This document shows, in pieces, positions 24,085 through 32,849 of a stretch of 36,787 nt of DNA; position 1 is the first letter of the stretch; the number at the start of each line of letters is the position of its first letter. The notes beneath the pieces are model-generated. The model was given only the letters and a program-made list of their open reading frames with translations. It did no database searches and had not been told where the DNA came from. Both the position numbers and the translations under genes were made by a program. Source of the DNA: Syntrophaceae bacterium (GTDB taxonomy: Bacteria; Desulfobacterota; SM23-61); contig JACAEW010000286.1 in the NCBI GenBank assembly GCA_013388675.1, positions 1-36,787 of the forward strand, in the 5' to 3' direction.

Positions 24085-25527
24085 ATGAAGGTGGCCAAGG
24101 CCTCGAAAAATAAGAAACCCCGCACCGTGGGAGAACTCCGGAAGGCGAACTTTCCAGTTTATTCCGTCAAGATGGAGATGCGCAAAAACCTGATCGAGAG
24201 GATCCGCAAGGATAAGGATTTCTTCCCGGGGATCATCGGCTACCAGGAAACGGTGATTCCCCAGCTGGAAAATGCCATCCTCTCCGGGCAAGACGTGATC
24301 TTTCTGGGCGAGCGGGGGCAGGCCAAGACCCGGATGATTCGCAGCCTGGTCTACCTTCTCGACGAGGAGATTCCGGTCATCGCCGGCTGTGAGATCAACG
24401 ACAACCCGTTTCACCCCATCTGCAAAAGCTGTCAGGAAAAACTTCAGGCCCTACAGGACAAGGTTGAAATCGCTTGGCTGGGAAGGGATCAGCGGTACAG
24501 CGAGAAGCTGGCCACCCCGGACGTGACCATCGCCGACCTCATCGGGGAAGTGGACCCCATCAAGGTGGCTGAAGGCCGCTACCTCTCCGATGAGTTGACC
24601 ATCCATTACGGGCTCATTCCCCGGACGAATCGCGGCATCTTCGCCATCAACGAGCTTCCCGACCTGGGGGAAAAAATTCAGGTGGGGCTCTTTAACATCA
24701 TGGAAGAGCGGGACGTCCAGGTCCGGGGGTACAAAATCCGCCTTCCCCTGGACGTTTACATCGTGGCCAGCGCCAACCCGGAAGATTATACCAGCCGGGG
24801 ACGGATCATCACTCCCCTGAAGGACCGGTACGGGTCGGAAATCCGGACCCATTATCCCCGGACGCTGAAGGATGAAATCGAAATCATGGACCAGGAACGG
24901 ACCCGGTTCGACGACGATGGGGCCTTTGCCCCCAGCGTTCCGCCTTTTTTCAAAGAGGTCATCGCGGAGATTACCGCCCTGGCCCGCAAGTCCCCGGAGA
25001 TCAATCAGCGCTCCGGCGTCTCCGTCCGCGTGTCGATCTCCAACTACGAAAATGTAATCAGCAATGCGCTGCGCCGGGCGATCCGGGTCGGGGAAGAAGA
25101 GGTGGTTCCGCGGGTCAGCGATCTGCCCTATCTCGCGGCCTCGACCAGCGGGAAGATCGAGTTCGAGACGGTGGAAGAAGACCGGAATCAGAGCCTGATC
25201 GAGAAGCTGATCGATAAGGCGCTGCTCAATACCTTCAACCGTTATTTTCAGGTGCAGCAGTTTGACCCCTTTCTGGCGCGGTTCAAAGCGGGATGGTCGC
25301 TGGAAGTTTCCGAACGGATGAAATCCTCCGAATACCAGCAGAAGACCCAGGAAGCGTCCCCCCACCTGGCCGAGATGAGGGGGCTGTTGGAAGCCCTGAA
25401 AAAGCTGGAGTGCGATCAGAGTCCGGCCCGGATCGCCTCGGGGCTGGAGTTTATCCTGGAAGGGTTGCACCTCCACCACCGCTTGAATAAGGAGAAGTTG
25501 CCCGGGAAGGCCGCTTATCATGCCTAG
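24085..25527 (+). CDS. ChlI/MoxR-like AAA+ ATPase with Cys/His insert
   Basis: This 480-residue AAA+ ATPase resembles magnesium-chelatase subunit I. Walker A is GERGQAKT (75-82). The Walker B position reads IFAINELPD (N189, E190), where most AAA+ proteins have Asp-Glu. Sensor 1 is YIVASANPEDY, and a helical lid follows (about 330-470). An insert after Walker A carries Cys102, His110, Cys113 and Cys116, spaced like a small zinc site. Members of this broad class usually remodel a partner that has a von Willebrand factor A domain; none is encoded next door. The following small gene overlaps the end by eight bases. It is driven by its own promoter, divergent from the XRE-cupin regulator. Cellular target unknown. 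Confidence 0.88.
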   Translation: MKVAKASKNKKPRTVGELRKANFPVYSVKMEMRKNLIERIRKDKDFFPGIIGYQETVIPQLENAILSGQDVIFLGERGQAKTRMIRSLVYLLDEEIPVIAGCEINDNPFHPICKSCQEKLQALQDKVEIAWLGRDQRYSEKLATPDVTIADLIGEVDPIKVAEGRYLSDELTIHYGLIPRTNRGIFAINELPDLGEKIQVGLFNIMEERDVQVRGYKIRLPLDVYIVASANPEDYTSRGRIITPLKDRYGSEIRTHYPRTLKDEIEIMDQERTRFDDDGAFAPSVPPFFKEVIAEITALARKSPEINQRSGVSVRVSISNYENVISNALRRAIRVGEEEVVPRVSDLPYLAASTSGKIEFETVEEDRNQSLIEKLIDKALLNTFNRYFQVQQFDPFLARFKAGWSLEVSERMKSSEYQQKTQEASPHLAEMRGLLEALKKLECDQSPARIASGLEFILEGLHLHHRLNKEKLPGKAAYHA

Positions 25528-25849
25528 CGGGGAAGGATCAAAAACCATGGGACAATCCGGCAAGGATTCGGCGGAGAAACGCGAAGCCCCGGAAAAAGCC
25601 TTCGGGGAGCTGATGGACCTTTTTCTGAAGCTCAATTCCAAACTCCGCGAGAAGATTTTTCCCCGCTCGAAAGAAGAGAAGGGAAAAACGGAAAAAACCG
25701 AGATGGTGATCATCATCATCAACAACCGCTCTTCGGAAAACCCCGTCCGTCCCCCCCACCCGGAAAAATCCAAGCCTCCCAAGCCCGGCTGGATCAACCG
25801 CCTCTGCGAAGAGATCGAACGGGAAGGCGGAAAAGAAAAGTCTTCCTAG
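25520..25849 (+). CDS. Small hypothetical protein coupled to the AAA+ ATPase
   Basis: This protein of up to 109 residues is not recognised. It is highly charged at both ends, with a predicted helix at about 25-50 (AFGELMDLFLKLNSKLREKI), a short very hydrophobic strand EMVIIIINN near residue 62, a proline/lysine linker and a C-terminal helix WINRLCEEIERE. The ATG at 25520 overlaps the ATPase stop by eight bases; ATG 25547 has an equally good AAGGA and would give 100 residues. No signal peptide. Tight coupling suggests a partner or adaptor of the ATPase, which is inference. Confidence 0.65.
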   Translation: MPSGEGSKTMGQSGKDSAEKREAPEKAFGELMDLFLKLNSKLREKIFPRSKEEKGKTEKTEMVIIIINNRSSENPVRPPHPEKSKPPKPGWINRLCEEIEREGGKEKSS

Positions 25850-25947
25850 ATCGATCGCCTCTGGAGAGCTGCTCCCCTTTCGATCCTTGAGGGTTGTAAG
25901 CTGCCCGCTCTCCTCTTCCCTCGCCAAAAGATTCCGATAAAAATTTG

Positions 25948-25976
25948 TTGACAACCTTTTTCCCATTGAATAAGAT
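25948..25976 (+). promoter_or_regulatory. Strong sigma70-type promoter for the liv operon
   Basis: -35 TTGACA (25948-25953, exact), a 17-base spacer and -10 TAAGAT (25971-25976). The start near 25983 gives a leader of about 60 bases ending in the strong ribosome site AAGGAGGAGGAG directly before the binding-protein gene. Confidence 0.72.
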
Positions 25977-26043
25977 CATCTACGCCACCCTGGGGGGCCG
26001 ATCCGTGGCAAAAACCCCTTGATCCCAAAAAGGAGGAGGAGAA

Positions 26044-27339
26044 ATGAAAAAGACCTTTATCGCCTTCTTAATTTTGTCGTTGTGCGCCGGTCTCCAATCC
26101 GCGGTTTGGGCAAAAGAAAAAGTTAAAATCGCGGTCATGCATTCCGTCACCGGGTCCCTTGCCCTAGCGGGAGGCCTGGCCGGGCAGAGAGGCGCCCTCG
26201 TGGCCGTCGACATGTGGAATGCCCGGGGCGGGATTCTCAATCAGTATGACATCGTCCCGGTGGAGGCCGACGCCCAATCCAGCCCCGACGTGGCCATCCG
26301 CGAGGCGGAACGGTTGATCAACGTGGAGAAGGTTCCGGTTATTCTGGGAATCTACTCCAGCTCCATCGCAGTGCCCCTGGCCCCGATCTGTGAAAAGAAT
26401 AAGACCATTCTCTGGATCACCATTGCCATTTCCGACAAGGTGGTGGAGGACAGGAACCTGACCTACGTTTTCCGTCCCCAGGCGATGGGTTCTCAATGGG
26501 GACAAAGCTCGGTGGAGTTTTTGAAAGACAACCTCGCGAAGCTGGGTTATAAATCCCCGAATGAAATCAAAGTGGCCGTCACTTACGAGGACGGGCCTTA
26601 CGGGGTCAGCGTGAAGTCCGCCAATCTGGCCCAGGCGGAGAAATACAAAATGAAAGTGGTCCTTAACGAAGGGTACGACCACAAGACCAAGGACCTTTCT
26701 TCCCTCGTCTTGAAGCTCAAAGCATCCAAGCCGGATGCCATCCTGAACACCGGTTATTATCCCGACATCGTTCTCTTCACCCGGCAGGCGAGGGAGATGG
26801 GACTGCAGACCAAGGCCCTCATCGGCCACGGAGCCGGGTATGCCAACTTTCCCAACTTGGAAAAGCAGATGGGACCGGAGCTCACCCAGTACATCTACAA
26901 CATCGACCCGGCTCCCGCCCAGAACCTGGATAAGAAAAAGCTGAAGGCGGAAATCGGGCCGATCATCGATGAATTCCTCAAGCGGTATAACGATAAATAC
27001 AAGGAACCTTCTCCCCCGGCGCACGCCACCATGGGATTTGGCCATGCCTGGGTTTTGCTTCAGACCATGGAGATCGCAGCGAAGAAATACGGAGCCCCCA
27101 CCGCCGACAACATCCGGAAAGCCGCCCTGGAGGTTGATATTCCCGAGGGAGGTACACCGTCGGGCTATGGCGTGAAGTTCGCCCCCCCCGGCCAAAAATA
27201 CGCAGGGCAGAACCTGCGTTGCTACCCCGTGGTCATGCAGTGGGTGAAGGGCAAAGTGGAGATCGTATGGCCGGATGCCTTGAAGACGATCGACGCCCAA
27301 CTCCCGGCCCCCAAGGATTGGCCGCTGGCGGTGAAGTAA
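26044..27339 (+). CDS. ABC importer periplasmic binding protein, Liv/amide family
   Basis: This 431-residue solute-binding protein of the Leu/Ile/Val-binding type (Peripla_BP_6 family) captures its ligand in the periplasm for the LivGFHM importer. A signal peptide spans residues 1-23 (two Lys, hydrophobic core, cut after AVWA). The mature part begins KEKVKIAVMHSVTGSLALAGGLAGQRG, as in this family, and contains DAQSSPDVAIREAERLI. A very strong ribosome site precedes the ATG. It is the first gene after the promoter at 25948. The substrate cannot be told from sequence; branched-chain amino acids, amides, urea or aromatic acids are all known for the family. A palindrome follows the gene and may set its expression above that of the membrane parts. 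Confidence 0.94.
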   Translation: MKKTFIAFLILSLCAGLQSAVWAKEKVKIAVMHSVTGSLALAGGLAGQRGALVAVDMWNARGGILNQYDIVPVEADAQSSPDVAIREAERLINVEKVPVILGIYSSSIAVPLAPICEKNKTILWITIAISDKVVEDRNLTYVFRPQAMGSQWGQSSVEFLKDNLAKLGYKSPNEIKVAVTYEDGPYGVSVKSANLAQAEKYKMKVVLNEGYDHKTKDLSSLVLKLKASKPDAILNTGYYPDIVLFTRQAREMGLQTKALIGHGAGYANFPNLEKQMGPELTQYIYNIDPAPAQNLDKKKLKAEIGPIIDEFLKRYNDKYKEPSPPAHATMGFGHAWVLLQTMEIAAKKYGAPTADNIRKAALEVDIPEGGTPSGYGVKFAPPGQKYAGQNLRCYPVVMQWVKGKVEIVWPDALKTIDAQLPAPKDWPLAVK

Positions 27340-27368
27340 TCCATTTGGGAATCGGTTATGGTTTAGCT

Positions 27369-27397
27369 GGAGGGGCGGGTTTCAAACCCGCCCCTCC
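27369..27397. repeat. Perfect 14-base-arm palindrome between binding protein and livG
   Basis: GGAGGGGCGGGTTT (27369-27382) and AAACCCGCCCCTCC (27384-27397) are exact reverse complements around a single central C. It lies 29 bases after the binding-protein stop. Such a GC-rich stem inside an operon would protect the upstream message or partly end transcription, as REP-type elements do. No T-run follows. Confidence 0.75.
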
Positions 27398-27433
27398 TTG
27401 CGAGAAACCCGAAAGGTCCTTTTCCTTGCTGCC

Positions 27434-28174
27434 ATGCTAGAGCTGATCCAGGTCGACCGTTTTTTCGGCCACTTCCAGGCATTGAAACAGATCAACCTCA
27501 AAGTCGAGGAGGGGGAATTTCGCGGCCTGATCGGGCCCAACGGGTCGGGGAAGACGACCCTCTTCAACGTCATCTCCGGAGTCTATAAAGCCTCGGCCGG
27601 GCAGGTGAAGTTCCTCGGGCAGGACGTTACCGGTTTCACCCCCGATAAGATCTGCCATGCCGGAATCACCCGGTCGTTCCAGATTCCCCGTCCTTTTCGG
27701 GAGATGTCCGTGGTGGAGAATGTGATGCTGGGATCCCTGTTTGGAAAGGGGACAAAGAATCTCGCCCCCCAAGAGCCCCTCGCGGAGGCCCTGCACTGGC
27801 TAGAATTCGTCGGCCTCAAAGTGGATCAACACACCATGCCCGGCGAATTGACCGCCGGAAATCTCCGCCGTTTGGAACTCGCCCGCGCGCTGGCCACCCA
27901 TCCGAAGCTCCTCCTCGCGGACGAGATCATGAGCGGGCTAAACCAGGAGGAGATTCTTCAGGCATCGAAGGTCCTGAAAAAAATCCGCGAAGAATTGAAG
28001 ATCACCATCATCTGGGTGGAGCACATCATGAGCGCTCTCATGAACCTGGTGGAGCGGGTAACCATCCTGGACTACGGACAGATCATCGCCGAGGGGACGC
28101 CAGAGGAGGTCTCCCGCAATCCGATCGTTATCGAGGCCTACCTGGGGGAGGAAGAGACCGCAGGCCATGCTTGA
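27434..28174 (+). CDS. livG: ABC importer ATP-binding protein LivG
   Basis: One of the two ATPases of the Liv-type importer, 246 residues from ATG 27434 (MLELIQVDRFFGHFQALKQI). Walker A is GPNGSGKTT, the signature region is LTAGNLRRLELARAL (a diverged LSGGQ, as often in LivG), and Walker B is LLLADE. The C-terminal SRNPIVIEAYLGEE tail is typical of LivG. Neither this ATG nor an in-frame TTG at 27398, which touches the palindrome, has a good ribosome site, so the start is uncertain. Its end overlaps livF by eight bases. Confidence 0.94.
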   Translation: MLELIQVDRFFGHFQALKQINLKVEEGEFRGLIGPNGSGKTTLFNVISGVYKASAGQVKFLGQDVTGFTPDKICHAGITRSFQIPRPFREMSVVENVMLGSLFGKGTKNLAPQEPLAEALHWLEFVGLKVDQHTMPGELTAGNLRRLELARALATHPKLLLADEIMSGLNQEEILQASKVLKKIREELKITIIWVEHIMSALMNLVERVTILDYGQIIAEGTPEEVSRNPIVIEAYLGEEETAGHA

Positions 28175-28871
28175 AATCCACAATCTCAGCGTTTTTTACG
28201 GGGAATTTCAGGCGCTCTTCGAGGTCTCCTTGCGCATGGCCGAAGGAGAAACGGTCATCACCGTGGGCCCTAATGGGGCGGGGAAATCCACCCTTCTCAA
28301 AACCATCTCGGGCCTTCTCCAGCCCCGCTCGGGGACGATCACCTTCCTGGGAAAACGGATCGACCGAATCCCGGCCCACGAAATCGTCGAACTGGGAATA
28401 TCCCATGTCCCCGAAGGAGGTCGTCTCTTCCCCCAGTTGTCCGTCTACGAAAACCTGAAGGTGGGCTCTTTCCTGCCCAAGGCCAGGGGCGAGGCGGCCG
28501 CAACCCTGAAGGATATCTACACCCTTTTTCCCATCCTCGACGAGCGCAAGAAGCAGTACGCCGACACCCTGAGCGGGGGCGAAAGGCAAATGTTGGCCAT
28601 CGCCCGGAGCCTCATGTCCCGCCCCAAGCTGATCCTCCTGGACGAGCCTTCCTCGGGCCTGGCTCCCCGGGTCGTGACCCGGGTCCTCGAATTTGTCCAC
28701 CGGATCAAGTCCCAGGGGTACTCCATCCTGATGGTGGAACAAAACGTCCGCAAGGCCCTCCGGCTGTCCGACAGGGCCTACTTGATCGAATCGGGCCGGA
28801 TCGTGAAAGAGGGGCCGAGGAAGAATTTCCTGGAGGACGATTACATCCGCAAAGCCTACATCGGACTGTAG
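28167..28871 (+). CDS. livF: ABC importer ATP-binding protein LivF
   Basis: The second ATPase of the importer, 234 residues. Walker A is GPNGAGKST, the signature LSGGERQMLAIARSL, and Walker B LILLDEPSSGL. LivF features include HVPEGGRLFPQLSVYENL and the C-terminal DDYIRKAYIGL. It overlaps livG by eight bases and leaves three bases before livH, so the operon is translated as a coupled unit. It powers transport together with LivG on the cytoplasmic face. Confidence 0.96.
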   Translation: MLEIHNLSVFYGEFQALFEVSLRMAEGETVITVGPNGAGKSTLLKTISGLLQPRSGTITFLGKRIDRIPAHEIVELGISHVPEGGRLFPQLSVYENLKVGSFLPKARGEAAATLKDIYTLFPILDERKKQYADTLSGGERQMLAIARSLMSRPKLILLDEPSSGLAPRVVTRVLEFVHRIKSQGYSILMVEQNVRKALRLSDRAYLIESGRIVKEGPRKNFLEDDYIRKAYIGL

Positions 28872-28874
28872 CCT

Positions 28875-29747
28875 ATGATCGAGCTGCTTCTCAATTCCAT
28901 CGTGAACGGGATCCTCCTGGGAGGCGTTCTGGCCCTCCTGGCCTTCGGGATGAACCTGATCTTCGGCGTGGTCAAGATCATTCATCTCGCCTACGGCCAG
29001 TGCGTAATGCTGGGGATGTATGCCGTTTACACCCTGACGGTACAACTGCAGATTCCCCTCCTTTTCTCCTGCCTTCTCACTCTGCCGATCATGGGGGCCG
29101 TCGGCGTGCTCCTCCAACTCCTGGTCATCAACCCCTTGCTCAAGGCCAAGGCAAACCCCCTGACCCAACTTCTGGCTCTGGCCGGTTTGACCATCGTGGT
29201 GGAAAATGCAGCTCAGGTCGTTTGGGGGGCCGACCTTCGAGGCATCAACATCCAGCTTCCTCTCATCAGCATCGGGGGGGTTTTCCTCCGGACCTCCAAT
29301 CTCATTGCCTTCTTCGGGGCCCTCCTGACCTTGTGGGGGCTTTACCTGTTCTTGAACCGAACCTACCTCGGCTTAGCCATCCGCTCCATCGCTCAGGACC
29401 TGGACAGCGCCAGGCTCATGGGGATCAATCCCCGGATGATTTACTTTATCACCATGGCCGCAGGGGGGATCTTGACCGGCCTGATCGCCGCGTTTTTCTC
29501 CCCCATTTACGCCGTTCATCCCCACTTCGGGGGGGGGTTCACCATGATGGCCTTCATCATTGTGGTCTTGGGGGGCATGGGAAATCTCTTGGGTGGTTTT
29601 ATCGGAGCCTTCGTTATCGGCGTGGTGACCTCGGTCTCGGGCGTTCTGACCTCGACGGAAATTGCTGAAATCATCGTTTTAATCATCTTCATTTGCGTCA
29701 TTCTTATTCGACCCCAGGGTCTCCTGGGCATCCGGGTGTCCAAGTAG
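28875..29747 (+). CDS. livH: ABC importer permease LivH
   Basis: This 290-residue membrane permease of the branched-chain amino acid type has about eight hydrophobic segments. The family opening NSIVNGILLGGVLALLAFGM, the loop AIRSIAQDLDSARLMGIN (the cytoplasmic coupling helix that meets the ATPases) and the late GGMGNLLGGFIGAFVIG segment are all present. It sits three bases after livF. It forms the pore with LivM. Confidence 0.95.
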   Translation: MIELLLNSIVNGILLGGVLALLAFGMNLIFGVVKIIHLAYGQCVMLGMYAVYTLTVQLQIPLLFSCLLTLPIMGAVGVLLQLLVINPLLKAKANPLTQLLALAGLTIVVENAAQVVWGADLRGINIQLPLISIGGVFLRTSNLIAFFGALLTLWGLYLFLNRTYLGLAIRSIAQDLDSARLMGINPRMIYFITMAAGGILTGLIAAFFSPIYAVHPHFGGGFTMMAFIIVVLGGMGNLLGGFIGAFVIGVVTSVSGVLTSTEIAEIIVLIIFICVILIRPQGLLGIRVSK

Positions 29748-29757
29748 GAGGATTCTT

Positions 29758-30711
29758 TTGGCCGCCACGCTCACCGTTGCGCTTGTTTTCATCGCCATCG
29801 GGGCCTTTCCTTTTTTCGTTCCTTCTCCCTACATTCTCCACATCGGGACCCTGATCTTTATCTGGGCCTTCATTACCACAGCCTGGTCCTACATGGGCCG
29901 CTTCGGACTGGTTTCTCTCGGCCACGGAGCTTTTCTCGGCCTGGGCGCCTACACCGCCGGATTGTTGTTCAACTTTTACGGTATTTCTCCCTGGATCGGG
30001 ATGCTCCTGGGGGGCCTGGCCGCTGTGGGTCTGGCCGTTCTAATCGGGTATGCCTGTTTTCGCTTCGGAGTTATCGGCGACTATTTTGCCCTGATCACGC
30101 TGGCCCTGGGGGAGGTCGTAGCCCTGACCATCATCGCTTTCCGGGATATCACCGGGGGGTCCCTGGGCTTCACCCTGAAATCCAAGGGAACCTCACTTCT
30201 CTATCTCCAGTCCGAAGAAAAAATTCATTTTTATTACGCCTCCCTCGGATTCTTGATCCTCGCGCTCCTGGTTTGGAAATGGATTGACCGATCGAAGATG
30301 CAGAAAGCCCTTCGGGCCATCGGCGAGGATGAAATCGCCGCCTCCACCCTGGGGGTGGGGATCATCCGCTACAAGATGATCATCACCATGATCAGCGCCT
30401 TCATGACCGCCATCGGGGCGGTTCTCTACGCCCAGTACATCACCTACCTGAACCCCCATACCCTCTCGGGGGTCCCCCCTTCTCTCGAAATCGCCTTCAA
30501 GGCAATCCTCGGGGGAATGTTCAGCCTCTGGGGTCCCACGGTGGGTACGGCCCTGATCGTCTCTCTGGAGGAGTATTTCCGGGTGGCCTACGGGAGCACC
30601 TTCGTAGGGTTCTCGCAGATCATCTACGGGCTAGCGTTGGTTCTTCTGATCATCTTCCTGCCCAAGGGAATCTACGGGAGCGTGCAGGGTTTCTTCCAAA
30701 AGAAAAGGTAG
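29758..30711 (+). CDS. livM: ABC importer permease LivM
   Basis: The second membrane permease, 317 residues with about nine or ten hydrophobic segments. Typical features are AWSYMGRFGLVSLGHGAFLGLGAY near residue 45, the coupling loop ALRAIGEDEIAASTLGV, and the LPKGIYGSVQGFF end. The start is TTG 29758, with AGGAGG six bases upstream directly after the livH stop. It completes a full set with the binding protein, LivG, LivF and LivH. It converges on the TRAP operon. Confidence 0.95.
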   Translation: MAATLTVALVFIAIGAFPFFVPSPYILHIGTLIFIWAFITTAWSYMGRFGLVSLGHGAFLGLGAYTAGLLFNFYGISPWIGMLLGGLAAVGLAVLIGYACFRFGVIGDYFALITLALGEVVALTIIAFRDITGGSLGFTLKSKGTSLLYLQSEEKIHFYYASLGFLILALLVWKWIDRSKMQKALRAIGEDEIAASTLGVGIIRYKMIITMISAFMTAIGAVLYAQYITYLNPHTLSGVPPSLEIAFKAILGGMFSLWGPTVGTALIVSLEEYFRVAYGSTFVGFSQIIYGLALVLLIIFLPKGIYGSVQGFFQKKR

Positions 30712-30787
30712 AGCTTTCATTCCGGCGAGGTTTTCCCGCCGCCATGTGCTTCCACGCCGTCTTTTCATTTTTTAGAGGGAGGAGCGC

Positions 30788-30822
30788 GCCCGGACTCCCA
30801 TAGCTCCCATGGAAATCCGGGC
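30788..30822. terminator. Possible bidirectional terminator hairpin between livM and dctM
   Basis: GCCCGGA (30788-30794) pairs with TCCGGGC (30816-30822), with further partial pairing inside. A second weak stem GGCGAGG/CCCGCC with a TTTT loop lies at 30724-30740, followed 20 bases later by a T-rich stretch. The position between convergent operons fits transcript ends, but neither stem has a proper adjoining T-run. Confidence 0.3.
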
Positions 30823-30904
30823 CTCTCCCCAGACGACCCTGTTTGGCCATCTACCCCCCCCAAAAAATCCAACCGAGGCGCACGGGAAATTACCCCGGAC
30901 CGGG

Positions 30905-32209
30905 TCACCTCAGCATCGTGGAGGGCAGCCACAGGATGATTTGCGGGAAGAGGATCACCAGGGCGAGGCCAATCAGGTCCAGGATCATGAAAGGCCAGGA
31001 GCCGATGAGAATGTCCTTCAGCTGTACGTCCGGGGGAGCGATGCTTTTAATGATGAAGAGGTTCAAGCCCAGGGGGGGCGTAATTTGCGCCAACTCCATG
31101 TTCACCACAAACATGACTCCGAACCAGACGGGGTCGAAACCCAGGGCTTTGATGATGGGCACAAAAATGGGGATGGTTACCAGAAGAATCCCTGCCGGGT
31201 CCATGATGCACCCCAGGAAAATCAGGAGGATATTGATTCCCACGATCACCAGGAAGGGGGAAGCGGATTGCTGGATGAGCCACTCGGAAAGCTGCTGGGG
31301 CAGCTTCAGGTAGGAGAGGACATAGCCGAACACCGTCGCCGCCACGAGGATCCAGCCGATGAAACAGGTGATTCGGCAGGTGCTCAGGAAAGCCCCGCCC
31401 AGAGCCCTGCGGGACAGCCTGCCGCCCGCAAACCCGATCGCTAGAGCCAGGAAACAGCCCATCCCGGCGATCTCCGAGGGGGTGGCAATGCCCAGGTAAA
31501 TGGATAGAAGCATGGCCACTGCCAGGAACAGGATGGCCCACACTTTGTGGAGCGACCGCCATCTTTCGGCCCAGGTCACATCCTTCTCCAGCGGCGCCAG
31601 GCCGGGCCGGAAGGAGCAACGGATGATAATGAAGGTGATGAACATGGCGCTCAGCATGAGCCCCGGGAGCACCCCGCCGATGAAAAGCTGTCCGATGGAC
31701 TCTTCGACCAGGGTCCCGTAGAGAATCATGTAGATGCTCGGCGGAATGAGGGCGCCCAGGGCGCCCCCGGCGGCGATGGAGCCGCAGGTGAGCCGCTTGT
31801 CGTAGCCCCGGCTGAGCATCTCGGGAACGGCAATGCTCCCGACGGCGGCCGCCGTGGCCGTGCTCGCCCCGGAAACCGAGGCGAAAAGCGTGCAGGTGAG
31901 CTGGGCGGCCACGGCCAGCCCTCCGGGAAGCCTCGCGGTCCACTTGGCGAGCATGTCAAAGGCGTCGGTGCTCACCCCCGAATGAAGGATGACCTCCGCC
32001 ATGAAGATAAACAGGGGAATGGCGACGAGGGCAAAGTTGTTGATCTGCCCGAAGGCCGTCGCGGAGAATACGATGAGCTGGTTGGGGCCCAAAAAGATCA
32101 GCACCAGCACCAGAGAAAGGATCCCCAGGCTGAAGGCAATGGGAATCCCCACCATGATCAGCAACAGCAAGGCGGCGAATATGCAAATCAAGAGCGCCCA
32201 CCATTCCAT
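30905..32209 (-). CDS. dctM: TRAP transporter large membrane subunit DctM
   Basis: The large permease of a tripartite ATP-independent periplasmic transporter, 434 residues, with about twelve hydrophobic segments. It uses the Na+ or H+ gradient to import an organic acid. The family start is IAFSLGILSLVLVLIFLGPN, with the conserved ASVSGASTATAAAVGSIAVP and GALIPPSIYMILYG blocks and the C-terminal AQITPPLGLNLFIIKSI. The ATG at 32209 lies two bases after the dctQ stop; a longer open frame upstream runs through dctQ and is rejected. GGGGAG stands about ten bases before the start. Substrate unknown. Confidence 0.95.
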   Translation of the reverse strand: MEWWALLICIFAALLLLIMVGIPIAFSLGILSLVLVLIFLGPNQLIVFSATAFGQINNFALVAIPLFIFMAEVILHSGVSTDAFDMLAKWTARLPGGLAVAAQLTCTLFASVSGASTATAAAVGSIAVPEMLSRGYDKRLTCGSIAAGGALGALIPPSIYMILYGTLVEESIGQLFIGGVLPGLMLSAMFITFIIIRCSFRPGLAPLEKDVTWAERWRSLHKVWAILFLAVAMLLSIYLGIATPSEIAGMGCFLALAIGFAGGRLSRRALGGAFLSTCRITCFIGWILVAATVFGYVLSYLKLPQQLSEWLIQQSASPFLVIVGINILLIFLGCIMDPAGILLVTIPIFVPIIKALGFDPVWFGVMFVVNMELAQITPPLGLNLFIIKSIAPPDVQLKDILIGSWPFMILDLIGLALVILFPQIILWLPSTMLR

Positions 32210-32211
32210 GG

Positions 32212-32760
32212 CTACGTTCTCCCCCCGGCGGGACCGAATTGTCGCCGGCCCGCCGCCAGGCGGAGATGGCGCCCGATTCTCACCAGCAGGAGAAAGATGA
32301 CCATCGCCGCCCCTAAGGGCACCATCATTTGAAAGGGAAAGAGCGGCCAGCGGACCCCGCCCGAGGACACCTCCCCGATGAGGAGAGAGTCCTTGGCGAG
32401 CAACCCGCCCTCCCATAGAAGGATCGACACGTAAAAAATGGAGGCGCTGTCGATAAAAATATCCAGGAAGGCCTTCGTCCGTCCCCGGACCCGTCCATAA
32501 AAAAAATCGGCCCGAACGTGACCGTCGATGGAGGTTGTATACGCGGCTCCCAAGTAGACCATGATGACCAGCAGGAAAGAATTAAGGTCCACGGCCCAGT
32601 CCGTGGGGTTGTTAAAAAAATAGCGGCCGGCCACCTCGCGCACGAGGGCCAACATCATAATCACCGCCAGGGCTCCGGCGATCCACCCGACCTTCCGGCA
32701 CACCTCCTCAATCCGGCCCCCGGGTCGCCTTGGACCCCCTGGAATCGTCTGCGAGCTCAT
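32212..32760 (-). CDS. dctQ: TRAP transporter small membrane subunit DctQ
   Basis: The small membrane subunit, 182 residues with four hydrophobic segments (starting at about 22, 55, 95 and 135). The region REVAGRYFFNNPTDWAVDLN is typical of DctQ. The start at ATG 32760 is chosen because GGGGAAAGG lies just upstream and the first segment follows at the expected distance; the open frame extends further up but without family likeness. It sits between dctP (89 bases upstream) and dctM (two bases downstream). Confidence 0.92.
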   Translation of the reverse strand: MSSQTIPGGPRRPGGRIEEVCRKVGWIAGALAVIMMLALVREVAGRYFFNNPTDWAVDLNSFLLVIMVYLGAAYTTSIDGHVRADFFYGRVRGRTKAFLDIFIDSASIFYVSILLWEGGLLAKDSLLIGEVSSGGVRWPLFPFQMMVPLGAAMVIFLLLVRIGRHLRLAAGRRQFGPAGGRT

Positions 32761-32849
32761 GACGCCTTTCCCCTGTTCCTTGACCAAAGCATCCTTCTGA
32801 AGCCCAACTTCGCCGACAAATGATTCTTCATCCCCCTGGATTGAACGGC

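Noticed and set aside
32210..32416. N-terminal extension of dctM
   Set aside because: It overlaps dctQ, and the family start and ribosome site place the gene start at 32209.
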